Assembly: GCA_023396115.1 (NCBI GenBank)
Contig: JAEWXC010000035.1
Coordinates: forward strand, 32,870 to 96,869
DNA length: 64,000 nucleotides
Direction of reading: 5' to 3'
Origin: Actinomycetes bacterium
GTDB lineage: Bacteria > Actinomycetota > Actinomycetes > Propionibacteriales > Nocardioidaceae
In this document: positions 8,186 to 19,069 of the stretch, piece after piece
How the letters are laid out: each line of letters starts with the position of its first letter
Numbering within the stretch: the first letter of the stretch is position 1
Program-made: the position numbers and the translations under genes
Notes under the pieces: generated by a model
The model's database searches: none
Told to the model about the DNA's origin: nothing
The model's input: only the letters and a program-made list of their open reading frames with translations

Positions 8186-8857
8186 GTGAGCTCAGAAGGC
8201 AGGGAACCGGTCCGGGTGCTCGTGGTCGACGACCAGGAGCTGTTCCGGCGGGGATTGACCATGCTGCTGGCGCTGGAACCCGAGATCGAGGTCGTCGGTG
8301 AGGCCAGTGACGGTGTGCACGGGACCGAGATGGCCGCGGAGGCGGCACCCGACGTGGTGCTGCTCGACGTCCGGATGCCCAAGCGGTCCGGGATCGAGGC
8401 GTGCCGGGCGATCAAGGAGGCCGTGCCCAGCGCCAAGATCATCATGCTCACCGTCTCCGACGAGGAGGGTGACCTCTACGAGGCCGTGAAGAACGGCGCC
8501 TCGGGGTACCTGCTCAAGGACTCCTCGATCGAGGAGGTCGCCCAGGCCGTCCGGGTGGTGGCCGACGGGCAGTCGCTGATCAGCCCGTCGATGGCGGTCA
8601 AGCTGATCGACGAGTTCAAGCAGATGTCGCGGCCCGAGCGGGAGCAGCCCAATGCGCTGCGCCTGACCGCCCGCGAGCTGGAGGTGCTCCGGCTGGTCTC
8701 GCGCAGCATGAACAACCGCGAGATCGCCAAGGAGCTGTTCATCTCCGAGAACACGGTGAAGAACCACGTCCGCAACATCCTGGAGAAGCTGCAGCTGCAC
8801 TCGCGCATGGAGGCGGTCATGTACGCCGTGCGCGAGAACCTGCTCGAGATGCCCTGA
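8186..8857 (+). CDS. NarL/LuxR-type response regulator
   Basis: This 223-residue protein has a receiver domain (D15-D16 pocket, phospho-acceptor D61 in VLLDVRMP, conserved K in GYLLKDSS) and a C-terminal LuxR HTH (about residues 155-210, LTARELEVLRLVSRSMNNREIA followed by ISENTVKNHVRNILEKL). No histidine kinase is adjacent, so it is an orphan regulator. It may correspond to the conserved regulator found near hpf/secA in actinobacteria. The GTG at 8186 is 6 nt after a GATGAT hexamer, suggesting a leaderless start. The upstream GTG at 8162 is less likely. Confidence 0.88.
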   Translation: MSSEGREPVRVLVVDDQELFRRGLTMLLALEPEIEVVGEASDGVHGTEMAAEAAPDVVLLDVRMPKRSGIEACRAIKEAVPSAKIIMLTVSDEEGDLYEAVKNGASGYLLKDSSIEEVAQAVRVVADGQSLISPSMAVKLIDEFKQMSRPEREQPNALRLTARELEVLRLVSRSMNNREIAKELFISENTVKNHVRNILEKLQLHSRMEAVMYAVRENLLEMP

Positions 8858-8896
8858 CCGGCTCCCGACCGCCGCGCCGCTGTCGGCGCGGGTGGC

Positions 8897-8902
8897 TAGG
8901 TT
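8897..8902 (+). promoter_or_regulatory. -10 box of the YcaQ-like gene
   Basis: TAGGTT is followed by 7 nt and the ATG at 8910, a leaderless arrangement. Confidence 0.5.
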
Positions 8903-8909
8903 GTCGGCC

Positions 8910-10139
8910 ATGGCTCGCGCACACGACCTGACCCGGTCCCAGGCCAGGCGCATCGCCCTGGCCGCGCAGGGGTTCGCCGACACCCCGCACAGCACCCCCA
9001 CGATGCGGACCTTCGACCGGACGCTGCGGCGGACCGGCGTGCTGCAGGTCGACTCGGTCAACGTGCTCGCCCGGGCCCACCTGATGCCGCTGTACTCCCG
9101 GATGGGTCCCTACGACACCGACCTGCTGCGCCGTGCCTCCGAGCAGGGGCCGCGGCGTGCGGTGGAGTACTGGGCGCACGTCCAGGCGTTAATGCCGGTG
9201 GACCTGTGGCCCGCGATGGCGTTCCGCCGCGCCCAGTACGCCCACTCCGGTGCGGACTGGGGGATCGAGCCGGGCTCGGACCTGGACGCCCGGGTGCTGG
9301 CCGCGGTAGCCGAGCGGGGGCCGGTCACCGCGCGTGCGCTGGAGGAGGAGTTCGCCACCGGGCCGCGGACCAAGGAGCACTGGGGCTGGAACTGGTCGCT
9401 GGCCCGCCGCGCCCTCGACTGGCTCTACCGCACCGGGCAGGTCGCCGTGGCCGGGCGCAACGGTGCCTTCGAGGTGCTCTACGACGTCACCGAACGGGTC
9501 CTGCCCGCCGAGGTGCTGGCACGGCCGGCCCTCGACACCGCCGAGGCCGGCCGGGAGCTGGTGCGCCGGGCCGCCCGCAGCCACGGGATCGCCACCGAGG
9601 CCTGCCTGGCCGACTACTACCGGATCCGTCGTAGCCCCGGCGCGGAGGTGCCCGACGCCCGGACCGCGGTGGCCGAGCTGGTCGAGGCCGGTGAGCTGGA
9701 GCCGGTGCGCGTCCAGGGCTGGGACAAGCCCGCCTACCGCCACCACGAGGCCCGGCTGCCGCGCCGGATCCCCGGCCGCACCCTGCTCAGCCCGTTCGAC
9801 CCGGTGGTGTGGGAACGGGACCGGACCGAGGCCCTCTTCGACTTCCACTACCGGATCGAGATCTACACCCCCGCCGCCCAACGGCGCTTCGGGTACTACG
9901 TGCTGCCGTTCCTGCTCGGCGAGGAGCTGGTCGCCCGCGTCGACCTCAAGGCCGACCGCAGGACCGGGCGCCTGCTGGTGCAGGGAGCGTTCGCCGAGCC
10001 GGGGGCGCCGAGCGGGACCGGCGCCGAGCTGGCCGCCGAACTGCGCCGTCTCGCCGGCTGGCTCGACGTGCCCGACGTCGTGGTGCAACCGCACGGCGAC
10101 CTGGCCCCGGCGCTCTCGGTCGAGGTCGCCCGCGGCTGA
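8910..10139 (+). CDS. Winged-helix DNA glycosylase-like protein (YcaQ family)
   Basis: The 409-residue protein fits the HTH_42/YcaQ family, whose studied members are DNA glycosylases that unhook interstrand crosslinks or alkylated bases. Family features include LTRSQARRIALAAQGF at the N-terminus, the segment LQVDSVNVLARAHLMPLYSRMG, a central YWAHVQALMPVDLWPAM and the C-terminal LLSPFDPVVWERDRTEALFDFHYRIEIYTP. The ATG at 8910 is chosen over an upstream in-frame start because it follows a -10 box by 7 nt. It is a single gene followed by a dispersed repeat. Confidence 0.85.
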   Translation: MARAHDLTRSQARRIALAAQGFADTPHSTPTMRTFDRTLRRTGVLQVDSVNVLARAHLMPLYSRMGPYDTDLLRRASEQGPRRAVEYWAHVQALMPVDLWPAMAFRRAQYAHSGADWGIEPGSDLDARVLAAVAERGPVTARALEEEFATGPRTKEHWGWNWSLARRALDWLYRTGQVAVAGRNGAFEVLYDVTERVLPAEVLARPALDTAEAGRELVRRAARSHGIATEACLADYYRIRRSPGAEVPDARTAVAELVEAGELEPVRVQGWDKPAYRHHEARLPRRIPGRTLLSPFDPVVWERDRTEALFDFHYRIEIYTPAAQRRFGYYVLPFLLGEELVARVDLKADRRTGRLLVQGAFAEPGAPSGTGAELAAELRRLAGWLDVPDVVVQPHGDLAPALSVEVARG

Positions 10140-10150
10140 GCCCGCATCCA

Positions 10151-10227
10151 CCGATCCCCCGCTGCTGCGCGACACCAGCTGAGCACATTGGCTGCGTTGG
10201 CCCAGCTCAACGGGCAACCAGCACGCC
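10151..10227. repeat. Dispersed intergenic repeat, copy 1
   Basis: This ~77-bp segment is about 85% identical to the reverse complement of 48246-48323. Identical blocks include GCACATTGGCTGCGTT and the 25 bp from 10203 to 10227 (containing CTCAACGGGCAACCAGCACG). It lies between two convergent genes. The 6-bp hairpin in the other copy is not fully kept here, so DNA sequence rather than RNA structure seems conserved. Confidence 0.75.
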
Positions 10228-10277
10228 GTCGCAGCGCGGCTGACCGGTGGATCCAGGCTGAGCCGGACGGCGCCGGA

Positions 10278-11030
10278 TCAGATCCGGGCGCCGCCGTCGA
10301 TGACGAACTCGGCGCCGGTGAGCAGCGCGGCGTCCGGGGAGGCGGCGAACGCGATCGCGGCGGCCATCTGCTCGGGCTTGCCCAGCGACAGTGCCGGGAA
10401 GACCCGGCCCAGGTAGCTCAGGTCCAGGTCGCCCGAGAGGTCCACGTTCTGGGTCAGCGGGGTGTCGACGGTGCCGGGGGAGAGTGGGACCACCCGGATC
10501 CCGCGGCCCACGACCTCGGCGGCCAGGCTGCGGGAGAACCCGACCACGGCGCCCTTCGAGGCCGAGTAGGCGGTCATGTACGGGGTGCCCTGACCGGCCG
10601 AGCTGGAGGCGACGTTGACGATCACGCCGACCCGGTCGGGCAGGTGCCGCAGCGCCTCGCGGCAGAACAGGGCGGTGCCGACCAGGTTGACGGCGAACAG
10701 CTGCTGCAGGTCGGCCACGGTGAGGGTGTCGATCGGGGTGGTGCGGTGCATGCCGGCCACGTTCACCAGCACCTGGAGCCCGCCGAGCTCCTCGACCGCG
10801 GCGGCCACGGCGTCGACCACCTGGGTCTCGTCGGTGACGTCGACGGTGCGGTGCGTGAAGGCGCCGGGGGAGTCCGCGGGCACCAGGTCGGCGGTGCCGG
10901 CCAGGCCCTCGGCGTCCCGGTCCACACCGAGCACGCGGGCGCCCTCGGAGACCAGACGCAGGGCGGTGGCGCGGCCGATGCCGGAGCCGGCACCGGTGAG
11001 CAGGACCGAGGTGTTCTCGAAACGCAGCAT
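10278..11030 (-). CDS. Short-chain dehydrogenase/reductase (SDR)
   Basis: This 250-residue Rossmann-fold oxidoreductase has the cofactor motif TGAGSGIG (about residues 12-19), NVAG (in place of NNAG), a catalytic Ser in VASSSAG and the YSASK active-site motif. The C-terminal LLTGAEFVIDGGARI is typical of classical SDRs. The Asp after the second beta strand (VLGVDRD) suggests NAD rather than NADP. The ATG at 11030 is preceded on this strand by TAGCCT with 7 nt spacing. It diverges from a second SDR at 11193. The substrate cannot be told. Confidence 0.88.
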   Translation of the reverse strand: MLRFENTSVLLTGAGSGIGRATALRLVSEGARVLGVDRDAEGLAGTADLVPADSPGAFTHRTVDVTDETQVVDAVAAAVEELGGLQVLVNVAGMHRTTPIDTLTVADLQQLFAVNLVGTALFCREALRHLPDRVGVIVNVASSSAGQGTPYMTAYSASKGAVVGFSRSLAAEVVGRGIRVVPLSPGTVDTPLTQNVDLSGDLDLSYLGRVFPALSLGKPEQMAAAIAFAASPDAALLTGAEFVIDGGARI

Positions 11031-11037
11031 GGGTCCA

Positions 11038-11043
11038 AGGCTA
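11038..11043 (-). promoter_or_regulatory. -10 box of SDR gene, leaderless
   Basis: On the minus strand TAGCCT is followed by 7 nt and the ATG at 11030. Confidence 0.5.
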
Positions 11044-11192
11044 GGCAGACCTGAGGCGTCGTCGGTTCTGCTCCCGGTGACTGAGAGGGAACGGGGGACC
11101 GGCGTCGGCCGGGGCAAGGATGTGTGACCGGGAGCACGGTGGACGACCCGCCGCAGCGCATGCCCGACGACCCCCCTCAGGAGGAGCGCCAG

Positions 11193-11966
11193 ATGGCTGA
11201 CGTGAACGACGACCTGTGTGGCCAGGTGGCCATCGTCACCGGTGCCGGTCAGGGGGTGGGTCAGGGCATCGCGCTGGCCCTGGCCTCCGAGGGCGTCCAG
11301 GTCGCGGTGGTCGGGCGGACCCTGGCCAAGCTCACCGACACCTGCGAGCAGCTGCGGGCGCGCGGGGTGCGGGCCGAGGCCTACGAGGCCGACGTGCTCG
11401 ACACCGAGTCGATCCCGGCGCTGGTGGACCGGATCGCCGCCGACTTCGGACGGCTCGACATCCTGGTGAACAACGCCTACTCGGGGAACCTGGGCCCGCT
11501 GCTGTCGATGAGCGTGAAGAACTACACCAAGGGCTTCGTCTCGGGCCCGTTCGCGGCGTTCGCGTTCATGACCGCCGCCCACCCGCACCTCAAGGCCGCC
11601 GGTGGTGGCTCGATCATCAACCTCGTCACCTCGGCGATGGTGCGCTGGGACCTGACCAACTACGGCGCCTACGCCTCGGCCAAGGCGGCGCTGCGGTCGC
11701 TGACCCGGGCCGCGGCCGTGGAGTGGGCGACCGACGGCATCCGGGCCAACGCCATCGCCCCGCACGCCCTCTCGCCCGGTCTGAAGTGGTGGACGGAGAA
11801 CAACCCCGAGGAGGCCGAGGAGTTCATCGCCGCGATCCCGATGAAGCGGATCGGCGAGTGCGAGGACGACATCGGCCGGGCCGTGGTCGCTCTGGTCGGC
11901 AAGGACATGCGCTACCTGACCGGCGCCACCATCCCGCTGGACGGCGGCCAGGCCCACTTCGGCTGA
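11193..11966 (+). CDS. Short-chain dehydrogenase/reductase (SDR)
   Basis: This 257-residue SDR has TGAGQGVGQG near the N-terminus, LVNNAYSG in place of NNAG, a catalytic Ser in LVTSAM and an active-site YASAK motif (YGAYASAKAAL). It ends in YLTGATIPLDGGQAHFG. The start at 11193 follows an AGGAGGAG ribosome site. It is divergent from the SDR at 10278-11030 and is followed by a DUF1214 gene. This grouping is often seen in lipid or steroid-like catabolism in actinobacteria, but no substrate is shown. Confidence 0.88.
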   Translation: MADVNDDLCGQVAIVTGAGQGVGQGIALALASEGVQVAVVGRTLAKLTDTCEQLRARGVRAEAYEADVLDTESIPALVDRIAADFGRLDILVNNAYSGNLGPLLSMSVKNYTKGFVSGPFAAFAFMTAAHPHLKAAGGGSIINLVTSAMVRWDLTNYGAYASAKAALRSLTRAAAVEWATDGIRANAIAPHALSPGLKWWTENNPEEAEEFIAAIPMKRIGECEDDIGRAVVALVGKDMRYLTGATIPLDGGQAHFG

Positions 11967-11987
11967 CCGCCCACCCCGGCGCAACGC

Positions 11988-12100
11988 CGACCTCCCCCCT
12001 TGTGCGACGCCGACCGGGCACATCCGCGACGCCGACCGAGCAGTTGTGCGGATCCGGGCTCACGCAAGGGGGGAGGTCGCGTGAAAGTGCCCGGTCGGCG
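11988..12100. repeat. Interlocked inverted-repeat element
   Basis: Two perfect 14-bp inverted pairs cross each other. GACCTCCCCCCTTG (11989-12002) matches 12065-12078, and CGCCGACCGGGCAC (12008-12021) matches 12087-12100, giving the order A B A' B'. GCGACGCCGACC also occurs twice as a direct repeat (12004 and 12026), with an imperfect third copy at 11981. As RNA it could form a pseudoknot; as DNA it resembles a repetitive extragenic element. Confidence 0.65.
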
Positions 12101-12150
12101 AGCAAGCCGAACCCCAGCCGCCCCGCCAGACCTCCAGAGCAGACCTACCT

Positions 12151-12186
12151 CCAGCGCAGACCCCAGCGCAGTCCCCAGCGCAGACC
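12151..12186. repeat. Three 12-bp tandem repeats
   Basis: CCAGCGCAGACC, CCAGCGCAGTCC and CCAGCGCAGACC are joined head to tail upstream of the DUF1214 gene, with partial units on both sides. Confidence 0.75.
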
Positions 12187-12206
12187 CCCAGACCTGAGGA
12201 CCACCC

Positions 12207-13532
12207 GTGGACCAGCAGCCCGACACCCCTGACGCGACCGACGACGTGACCACCGCCCCCGGTGAGGCCAACGCCGCCCCCGGTGAGGCCAACGCGGCCC
12301 TCGACGCGGCCTGGGACCGCTTCGTGGCCCATGTCGCCGACTCCGCGAACGTGATCCGGGAGGACCCCCGCGCCGAGGACCCGCAGATCCGGGCGCAGGG
12401 CTACAAGTACCTGGTCAACCTCACCAACGCGGCCCTGGAGCAGCAGGTCTTCTCCGCCGACACCCGGTTCCCCGAGCACGGGCACCTGCAGGACTCCACG
12501 AAGCGGTACGCCACCGAGTCGCCCGACTGCCTCTTCGGGGTCTCCTCGGTGGACCCGCAGGGCACCTACGTCATCCGGGCCACCGGCGGCAATCCGCACT
12601 ACACCGGCCTGACCCTGTACCGCGACATGGACATGTACGGCGCCGTCCAGGGCGCCCCGCCGGAGAACTACCGGCAGATCTTCGCGGCCGCCACCGGGTC
12701 CACTCTCGGTGCCCTGGCCCACCCCGGCGGTCTGACGATCGACGCCGACGGTGGCTGGGAGGTGCTCGTGGCCGCGACCCGGCCCGAGGACTGGGACGGC
12801 GACTTCCTTCCCCTGTCGGCCGACGTCAACCACGTCATCACCCGGCAGTACTTCTACGACTGGGAGCGCGAGCAGGCCCACCACGTCAGCATCGAACGGC
12901 TCGACGGCCCGGCCGGCGGCCCGGTCGACACCCCCGACCACGTCACCGAGCGGCTGGTCGGCGCCGGCGAGCAGGTCGAGGGGATGGCCCTTTTCTGGCG
13001 GCTGCTCTACAACATCAAGGCCAAGGCCAAGTACAACGTGCTGGTCACCGAGCCCGCCCTGGCCGAGAACTACGCCGGTGGCAGCGGCGGCCTGATCGCC
13101 TACGGCGGCGGCTTCCTGGAGATCCAGCAGGACGAGGCCGCGATCGTCGAGTTCACCCCGCCGGAGTGCCACTTCTGGAACTTCCACCTCGGCGACCTCT
13201 GGTCGCAGTCGCTGGACTACACCTGGCGCCAGACCCACCTCAACGGCCACCAGGCCACGCTCGACGACGAGGGTGTCTTCCGGGGCGTGGTCAGCCACGT
13301 CGACCCCGGCGTCGCCAACTGGTTCGACACCGCCGGCAACACCCGGGTGCACGTCACCTACCGCTGGTGGCTGATGCCGCACGACCAGGACGTCCAGCCC
13401 ACGGTGCGGATCGTCAAGCTCGCCGACCTGGACGCCGAGCTGCACCCCTCCACCCCGCGGACCACCCCGGCCGCCCGGGCCGAGGCGCTGCGCGTGCGCC
13501 GCGACGCGGTGCTGCGCCGCTACCAGCGCTGA
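12207..13532 (+). CDS. DUF1214 domain-containing protein
   Basis: This 441-residue protein fits a family annotated as DUF1214 by features such as GFLEIQQDEAAIVEF near residue 300 and FHLGDLWSQSLDYTWRQ. There is no signal peptide or membrane segment. The biochemical role of DUF1214 is not established. The N-terminus carries two copies of PGEANAA, produced by a 21-bp tandem duplication at about 12255-12295, which looks like recent slippage in a disordered tail. The GTG at 12207 has a GAGGA ribosome site 7 nt upstream. It follows an SDR gene. Confidence 0.8.
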   Translation: MDQQPDTPDATDDVTTAPGEANAAPGEANAALDAAWDRFVAHVADSANVIREDPRAEDPQIRAQGYKYLVNLTNAALEQQVFSADTRFPEHGHLQDSTKRYATESPDCLFGVSSVDPQGTYVIRATGGNPHYTGLTLYRDMDMYGAVQGAPPENYRQIFAAATGSTLGALAHPGGLTIDADGGWEVLVAATRPEDWDGDFLPLSADVNHVITRQYFYDWEREQAHHVSIERLDGPAGGPVDTPDHVTERLVGAGEQVEGMALFWRLLYNIKAKAKYNVLVTEPALAENYAGGSGGLIAYGGGFLEIQQDEAAIVEFTPPECHFWNFHLGDLWSQSLDYTWRQTHLNGHQATLDDEGVFRGVVSHVDPGVANWFDTAGNTRVHVTYRWWLMPHDQDVQPTVRIVKLADLDAELHPSTPRTTPAARAEALRVRRDAVLRRYQR

Positions 13533-13643
13533 CCGTCCCTCGACCACGCGCCGGCCGGACCGGCCGGGGTCGGGGGACCGGCGCCACCCACGCCCGCCCG
13601 CCCCGGTTCCCGGCGTCGATGGGGCGCGTTGTGTGGCGGCGGT

Positions 13644-13649
13644 TACCAT
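13644..13649 (+). promoter_or_regulatory. Candidate secA -10 box
   Basis: TACCAT (13644-13649) lies 63 bp before the secA GTG in an otherwise GC-rich spacer. No good -35 is visible. Confidence 0.35.
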
Positions 13650-13712
13650 GGCCCACGGCCCTGCCGCTGCCGTGCGAGGGGGCCGGACCGACCACATCAA
13701 GGAGTGCGGCAC

Positions 13713-16526
<2,814 letters not shown>

Positions 16527-16551
16527 CGCTCCGCCCACCCGGGCACCCGCA

Positions 16552-16589
16552 CGACGGGCCCGGCCTCCGCACGGAGGCCGGGCCCGTCG
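16552..16589 (+). terminator. Strong hairpin terminator after secA
   Basis: An 18-bp perfect stem (16552-16569 with 16572-16589, arm CGACGGGCCCGGCCTCCG) has only a 2-nt centre. It lies between the convergent secA and DUF6459 genes and may stop transcription from both sides. There is no T-run. Confidence 0.75.
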
Positions 16590-16629
16590 GCGTTCCGGGG
16601 AGGCCGGCCCGAACTGATCGGAGCGTCGC

Positions 16630-17181
16630 TCAGGCGAACTGCAGCGCCACGCACAGCCAACGCCCGCCCCGGCACTCGTAGCGGGCGGCGAGGGCACGCG
16701 AACGTTCGCCGTAGCGGACGTGGGCACTGGCCTCGAACGCGTCGGGGCGGACCACGCTGATCCGCACCCCCAGCAGGTGCGGCCGGACGGCGCCGGGGCC
16801 GCGACCCTCCCCGGGGCGGTGCGCGCCGGCACGGGCGACCAGCAGTGCGCGCCGGGCCAGGTCCTGGTGGACGGTGGGCAGGCACCACCGTTGCAGCTGC
16901 GCGACCGGCCGGTCACCCTGGACGATCTCGACGACGGCCTGCAGGTGTCGGGCGGCCCACCCGTGCAGGTGCTGCCGCATCGCCTCCGGCACGCTGACCA
17001 GGTCGCTGCCCGGACGACCGGGGGCCACCTCGGGGGTGGGCGGGTCGAGCAGTGGCTGGTGGTCCAGGGCCAGGCTGCCCTGGACCAGCACCTGCGGGAC
17101 GCTGGGCACCCGGCGCAGCCGGTCGGCGTGACCGCGGGCGGGCAGCGTGCGCACCTGGGCGCCGGCGTTCCGGCTGCTCAT
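16630..17181 (-). CDS. DUF6459 (Rv3235-like) family protein
   Basis: This 183-residue protein resembles the small family found next to secA in actinobacteria. Its C-terminal half has VRPDAFEASAHVRYGERSRALAARYE and the end GRWLCVALQFA. It has no membrane segment. The function is unknown. Its ATG (17181) overlaps the stop codon of the LysM gene (ATGA), so the two are co-translated. Confidence 0.7.
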   Translation of the reverse strand: MSSRNAGAQVRTLPARGHADRLRRVPSVPQVLVQGSLALDHQPLLDPPTPEVAPGRPGSDLVSVPEAMRQHLHGWAARHLQAVVEIVQGDRPVAQLQRWCLPTVHQDLARRALLVARAGAHRPGEGRGPGAVRPHLLGVRISVVRPDAFEASAHVRYGERSRALAARYECRGGRWLCVALQFA

Positions 17182-17984
17182 CGCGGGCTCCGGGGCAGGC
17201 GGAGTAGGTCCCCGGCATGGACCAGGTCCGGGTCCGGGGCCAGGGTCTCGGCGTTCAGGCGCAGCACCCGGCGCCAGTGCCGGGCCACCTCGGCGCGGGA
17301 GGCCCCCGGACCCAGGTCCGCCCGGGCCACGCGCCACACCGAGTCCCCGGGACGCAGGGTCACCGTCCGACCGGGAGCCACCCGGCGCAGCGTCGTGAGT
17401 GCCCGGGGCCGGCTCCCCGGGGTCGGCCCAGCGGTGCTCGGTCGCGTCCGCACCTCGCGCCGGTCGACGACCGGCGCCACCGGCAGCGGCAGCCCGTCCA
17501 GGTCCACGCCCGCGGTCTCGGTGGTGACGGTGGACTGCTGCACCCCCGGCGCAGCGACGGCGGGGGAGAGGGTGCCCACGGCCAGCGCGCCACAGGCAGC
17601 CAGGGTCCACCCGCGGACCCCGCGGCGTCCCGGGACCGGGCGACCGCCGGCCATCGCCAACGCGTCGAGCGCCCCGAGTGAGACGGCCACCCCCAGGCGG
17701 GCCAGGACCGGTAGGGCGATCGTCGCGCACACGGCCACGACCACCTCGGCCGGAGCCGTCGGCGCCGTCGGCGCCGGACCGCTCGGGTCGGTGTGCAGCG
17801 CGGCACGGAGCACGGCGGGCAGGGTCCGGGCCGCGGGCAGCAGCAGTGCACCGGTGGCCGTGAGCACCCCGGTCAGCAGCACCCACAGCAGCAGCGCCCG
17901 GGTCCGCACCAGCCGGGCGGCCGTCCGCGGGGGAGCCGGGAGAGCGGGGTGGAGCGGTGGAGGGATCTGTCGCGCCCGAGTCAT
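17178..17984 (-). CDS. Membrane-anchored LysM domain protein
   Basis: This 268-residue protein has hydrophobic helices at about residues 28-55 and 80-105 and a third stretch near 128-145. An extracytoplasmic linker then leads to a C-terminal LysM domain (about 212-265: TVTLRPGDSVWRVARADLG and HAGDLLRLP). LysM binds N-acetylglucosamine-containing glycans, so the protein probably touches peptidoglycan. It heads a two-gene operon with DUF6459, next to secA. The ATG at 17984 has an AAAGGA ribosome site and an unusually AT-rich upstream region. Confidence 0.82.
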   Translation of the reverse strand: MTRARQIPPPLHPALPAPPRTAARLVRTRALLLWVLLTGVLTATGALLLPAARTLPAVLRAALHTDPSGPAPTAPTAPAEVVVAVCATIALPVLARLGVAVSLGALDALAMAGGRPVPGRRGVRGWTLAACGALAVGTLSPAVAAPGVQQSTVTTETAGVDLDGLPLPVAPVVDRREVRTRPSTAGPTPGSRPRALTTLRRVAPGRTVTLRPGDSVWRVARADLGPGASRAEVARHWRRVLRLNAETLAPDPDLVHAGDLLRLPRSPR

Positions 17985-17996
17985 GGCGATCCTTTC

Positions 17997-18044
17997 GTTT
18001 GCTTCTGTTTGCCTAGTTCAACCTCGTTTTGACTGCCCTGTCAA
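17997..18044 (-). promoter_or_regulatory. Promoter of LysM-DUF6459 operon with GTTTGC direct repeats
   Basis: On the minus strand a consensus -35 TTGACA (18044-18039) is followed by 18 bp and TGAACT (18020-18015). Near the expected transcription start, GTTTGC occurs twice on the plus strand, at 17997 and 18007, exactly 10 bp apart. This is suitable for a head-to-tail DNA-binding protein. Confidence 0.45.
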
Positions 18045-18159
18045 CGGTTCATCCCCAGGTGCTGTTCATGCGTGGGGCAGTCTCGGCGCTGTCGAAGGAC
18101 CCGTGCCGACCTCGGGGCGCCGGGGTTTGTCGGCGTCCACGCCGGGGGAGAGGTGCACC

Positions 18160-18720
18160 ATGCAGCCGGGGTCCGACGCAGGTCGTGAGGAGGAGCTCTT
18201 CCGCCTGCTCGAGGACCTCGAGTCGCGGGCCGGGGCCGAGTTCGCCGCCGAACGGGAGGCCGACCTGGCCGACCGGGTGCGCGCCGAGTACCGCGACGTG
18301 TCCCTGCTCTCCCGGTTGCGCGCCTGCGTGGGACGCGAGGTGAGCTGCCAGGTCACCGGTGTCGGCACCCTCGCCGGCCGGGTGAACGGCGTCGGGCCCG
18401 GTTGGTTCGAGGTCGACGCGGAGGCCCGCACCTGGCTGGTATCCACCGCGGCGCTGAGCGTGCTGCGCGGGGCGTCGAGCCGCTCGGTGCCCGAGGAGGC
18501 GCTCCGCGTCACCGACCGCCTGGGGGTCGGGTCACGGTTGCGCCGGCTGGCCGACGCCGACGCCGACCTGCTGGTGCACCTGCGTGACGGCGCGTCGCTG
18601 CGGCTGCGCCTGCTGCGGGTCGGTGCCGACTTCGTCGAGGCGCGCGACGAGACCGGTCAGGACCTGCTGCTCGCGTGGTCCGCGGTCGCAGCGGTCCGGG
18701 CCGACCCGGCCGCAGGGTGA
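18160..18720 (+). CDS. Conserved-looking hypothetical protein
   Basis: I do not recognise this 186-residue protein. It starts MQPGSDAGREEELFRLLEDL, with a strongly charged helical N-terminal third (about 10-55). The rest looks like two SH3-like beta domains of the type GREVSCQVTGVGTLAGRVNGVGPGWFEV. No signal or membrane segment is seen. The ATG at 18160 follows a GGGGGAGAGG ribosome site. It converges on tatB with only 19 bp between the stops. Confidence 0.65.
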   Translation: MQPGSDAGREEELFRLLEDLESRAGAEFAAEREADLADRVRAEYRDVSLLSRLRACVGREVSCQVTGVGTLAGRVNGVGPGWFEVDAEARTWLVSTAALSVLRGASSRSVPEEALRVTDRLGVGSRLRRLADADADLLVHLRDGASLRLRLLRVGADFVEARDETGQDLLLAWSAVAAVRADPAAG

Positions 18721-18739
18721 ACTGCGGCGCCGGTCCGGC

Positions 18740-19066
18740 TCAGGTTGCCTCGGGGTCGTAGGGAGGACGCTCACCGGTGGGCAGCCGGTCGGCCGAGGAG
18801 ACCGCCGGAGCCTCGTCCTCATCCTCCATCGCCTCCAAGATGTGCTTGCGCACCATCGCCCGGGGGTCCAGGTCGCGCAGCTCCAGGTCGGCGTACTCCG
18901 GGCCGAGTTCGGTGCGCAGGTCGTCGCGGGCGTTGTTGGCCAGGTTGCGGACCTGCCGCAGGATCCGGCCGGCCTGCTTGGCCAGGTCGGGGAGCTTGTC
19001 CGGGCCCACGACGACCAGGGCCACCACGAGGATGACCGCGATCTCGCCCAGCCCGACCCCGAACAC
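18740..19066 (-). CDS. tatB: Sec-independent protein translocase TatB
   Basis: TatB is the substrate-receptor partner of TatC in the twin-arginine export system. The 108-residue protein has a single N-terminal membrane helix (MFGVGLGEIAVILVVALVVVGP), the hinge KLPDLAKQAG and an amphipathic helix followed by an acidic tail. The GTG start lies 3 bp after the mrp stop codon, so it is probably translated by re-initiation. No tatA or tatC lies in the window. Confidence 0.92.
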   Translation of the reverse strand: MFGVGLGEIAVILVVALVVVGPDKLPDLAKQAGRILRQVRNLANNARDDLRTELGPEYADLELRDLDPRAMVRKHILEAMEDEDEAPAVSSADRLPTGERPPYDPEAT

Positions 19067-19069
19067 GGG

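Noticed and set aside
10188..11054. Plus-strand frame starting MAALAQLNGQPARRR, echoed by a similar peptide at 48.3 kb
   Set aside because: The shared peptide comes from the dispersed non-coding repeat; the rest is antisense to an SDR gene.
11988..12100. tRNA or CRISPR array in the repeat-rich intergenic region
   Set aside because: No cloverleaf or anticodon arm can be folded, and the repeats are inverted and too few for a CRISPR array.
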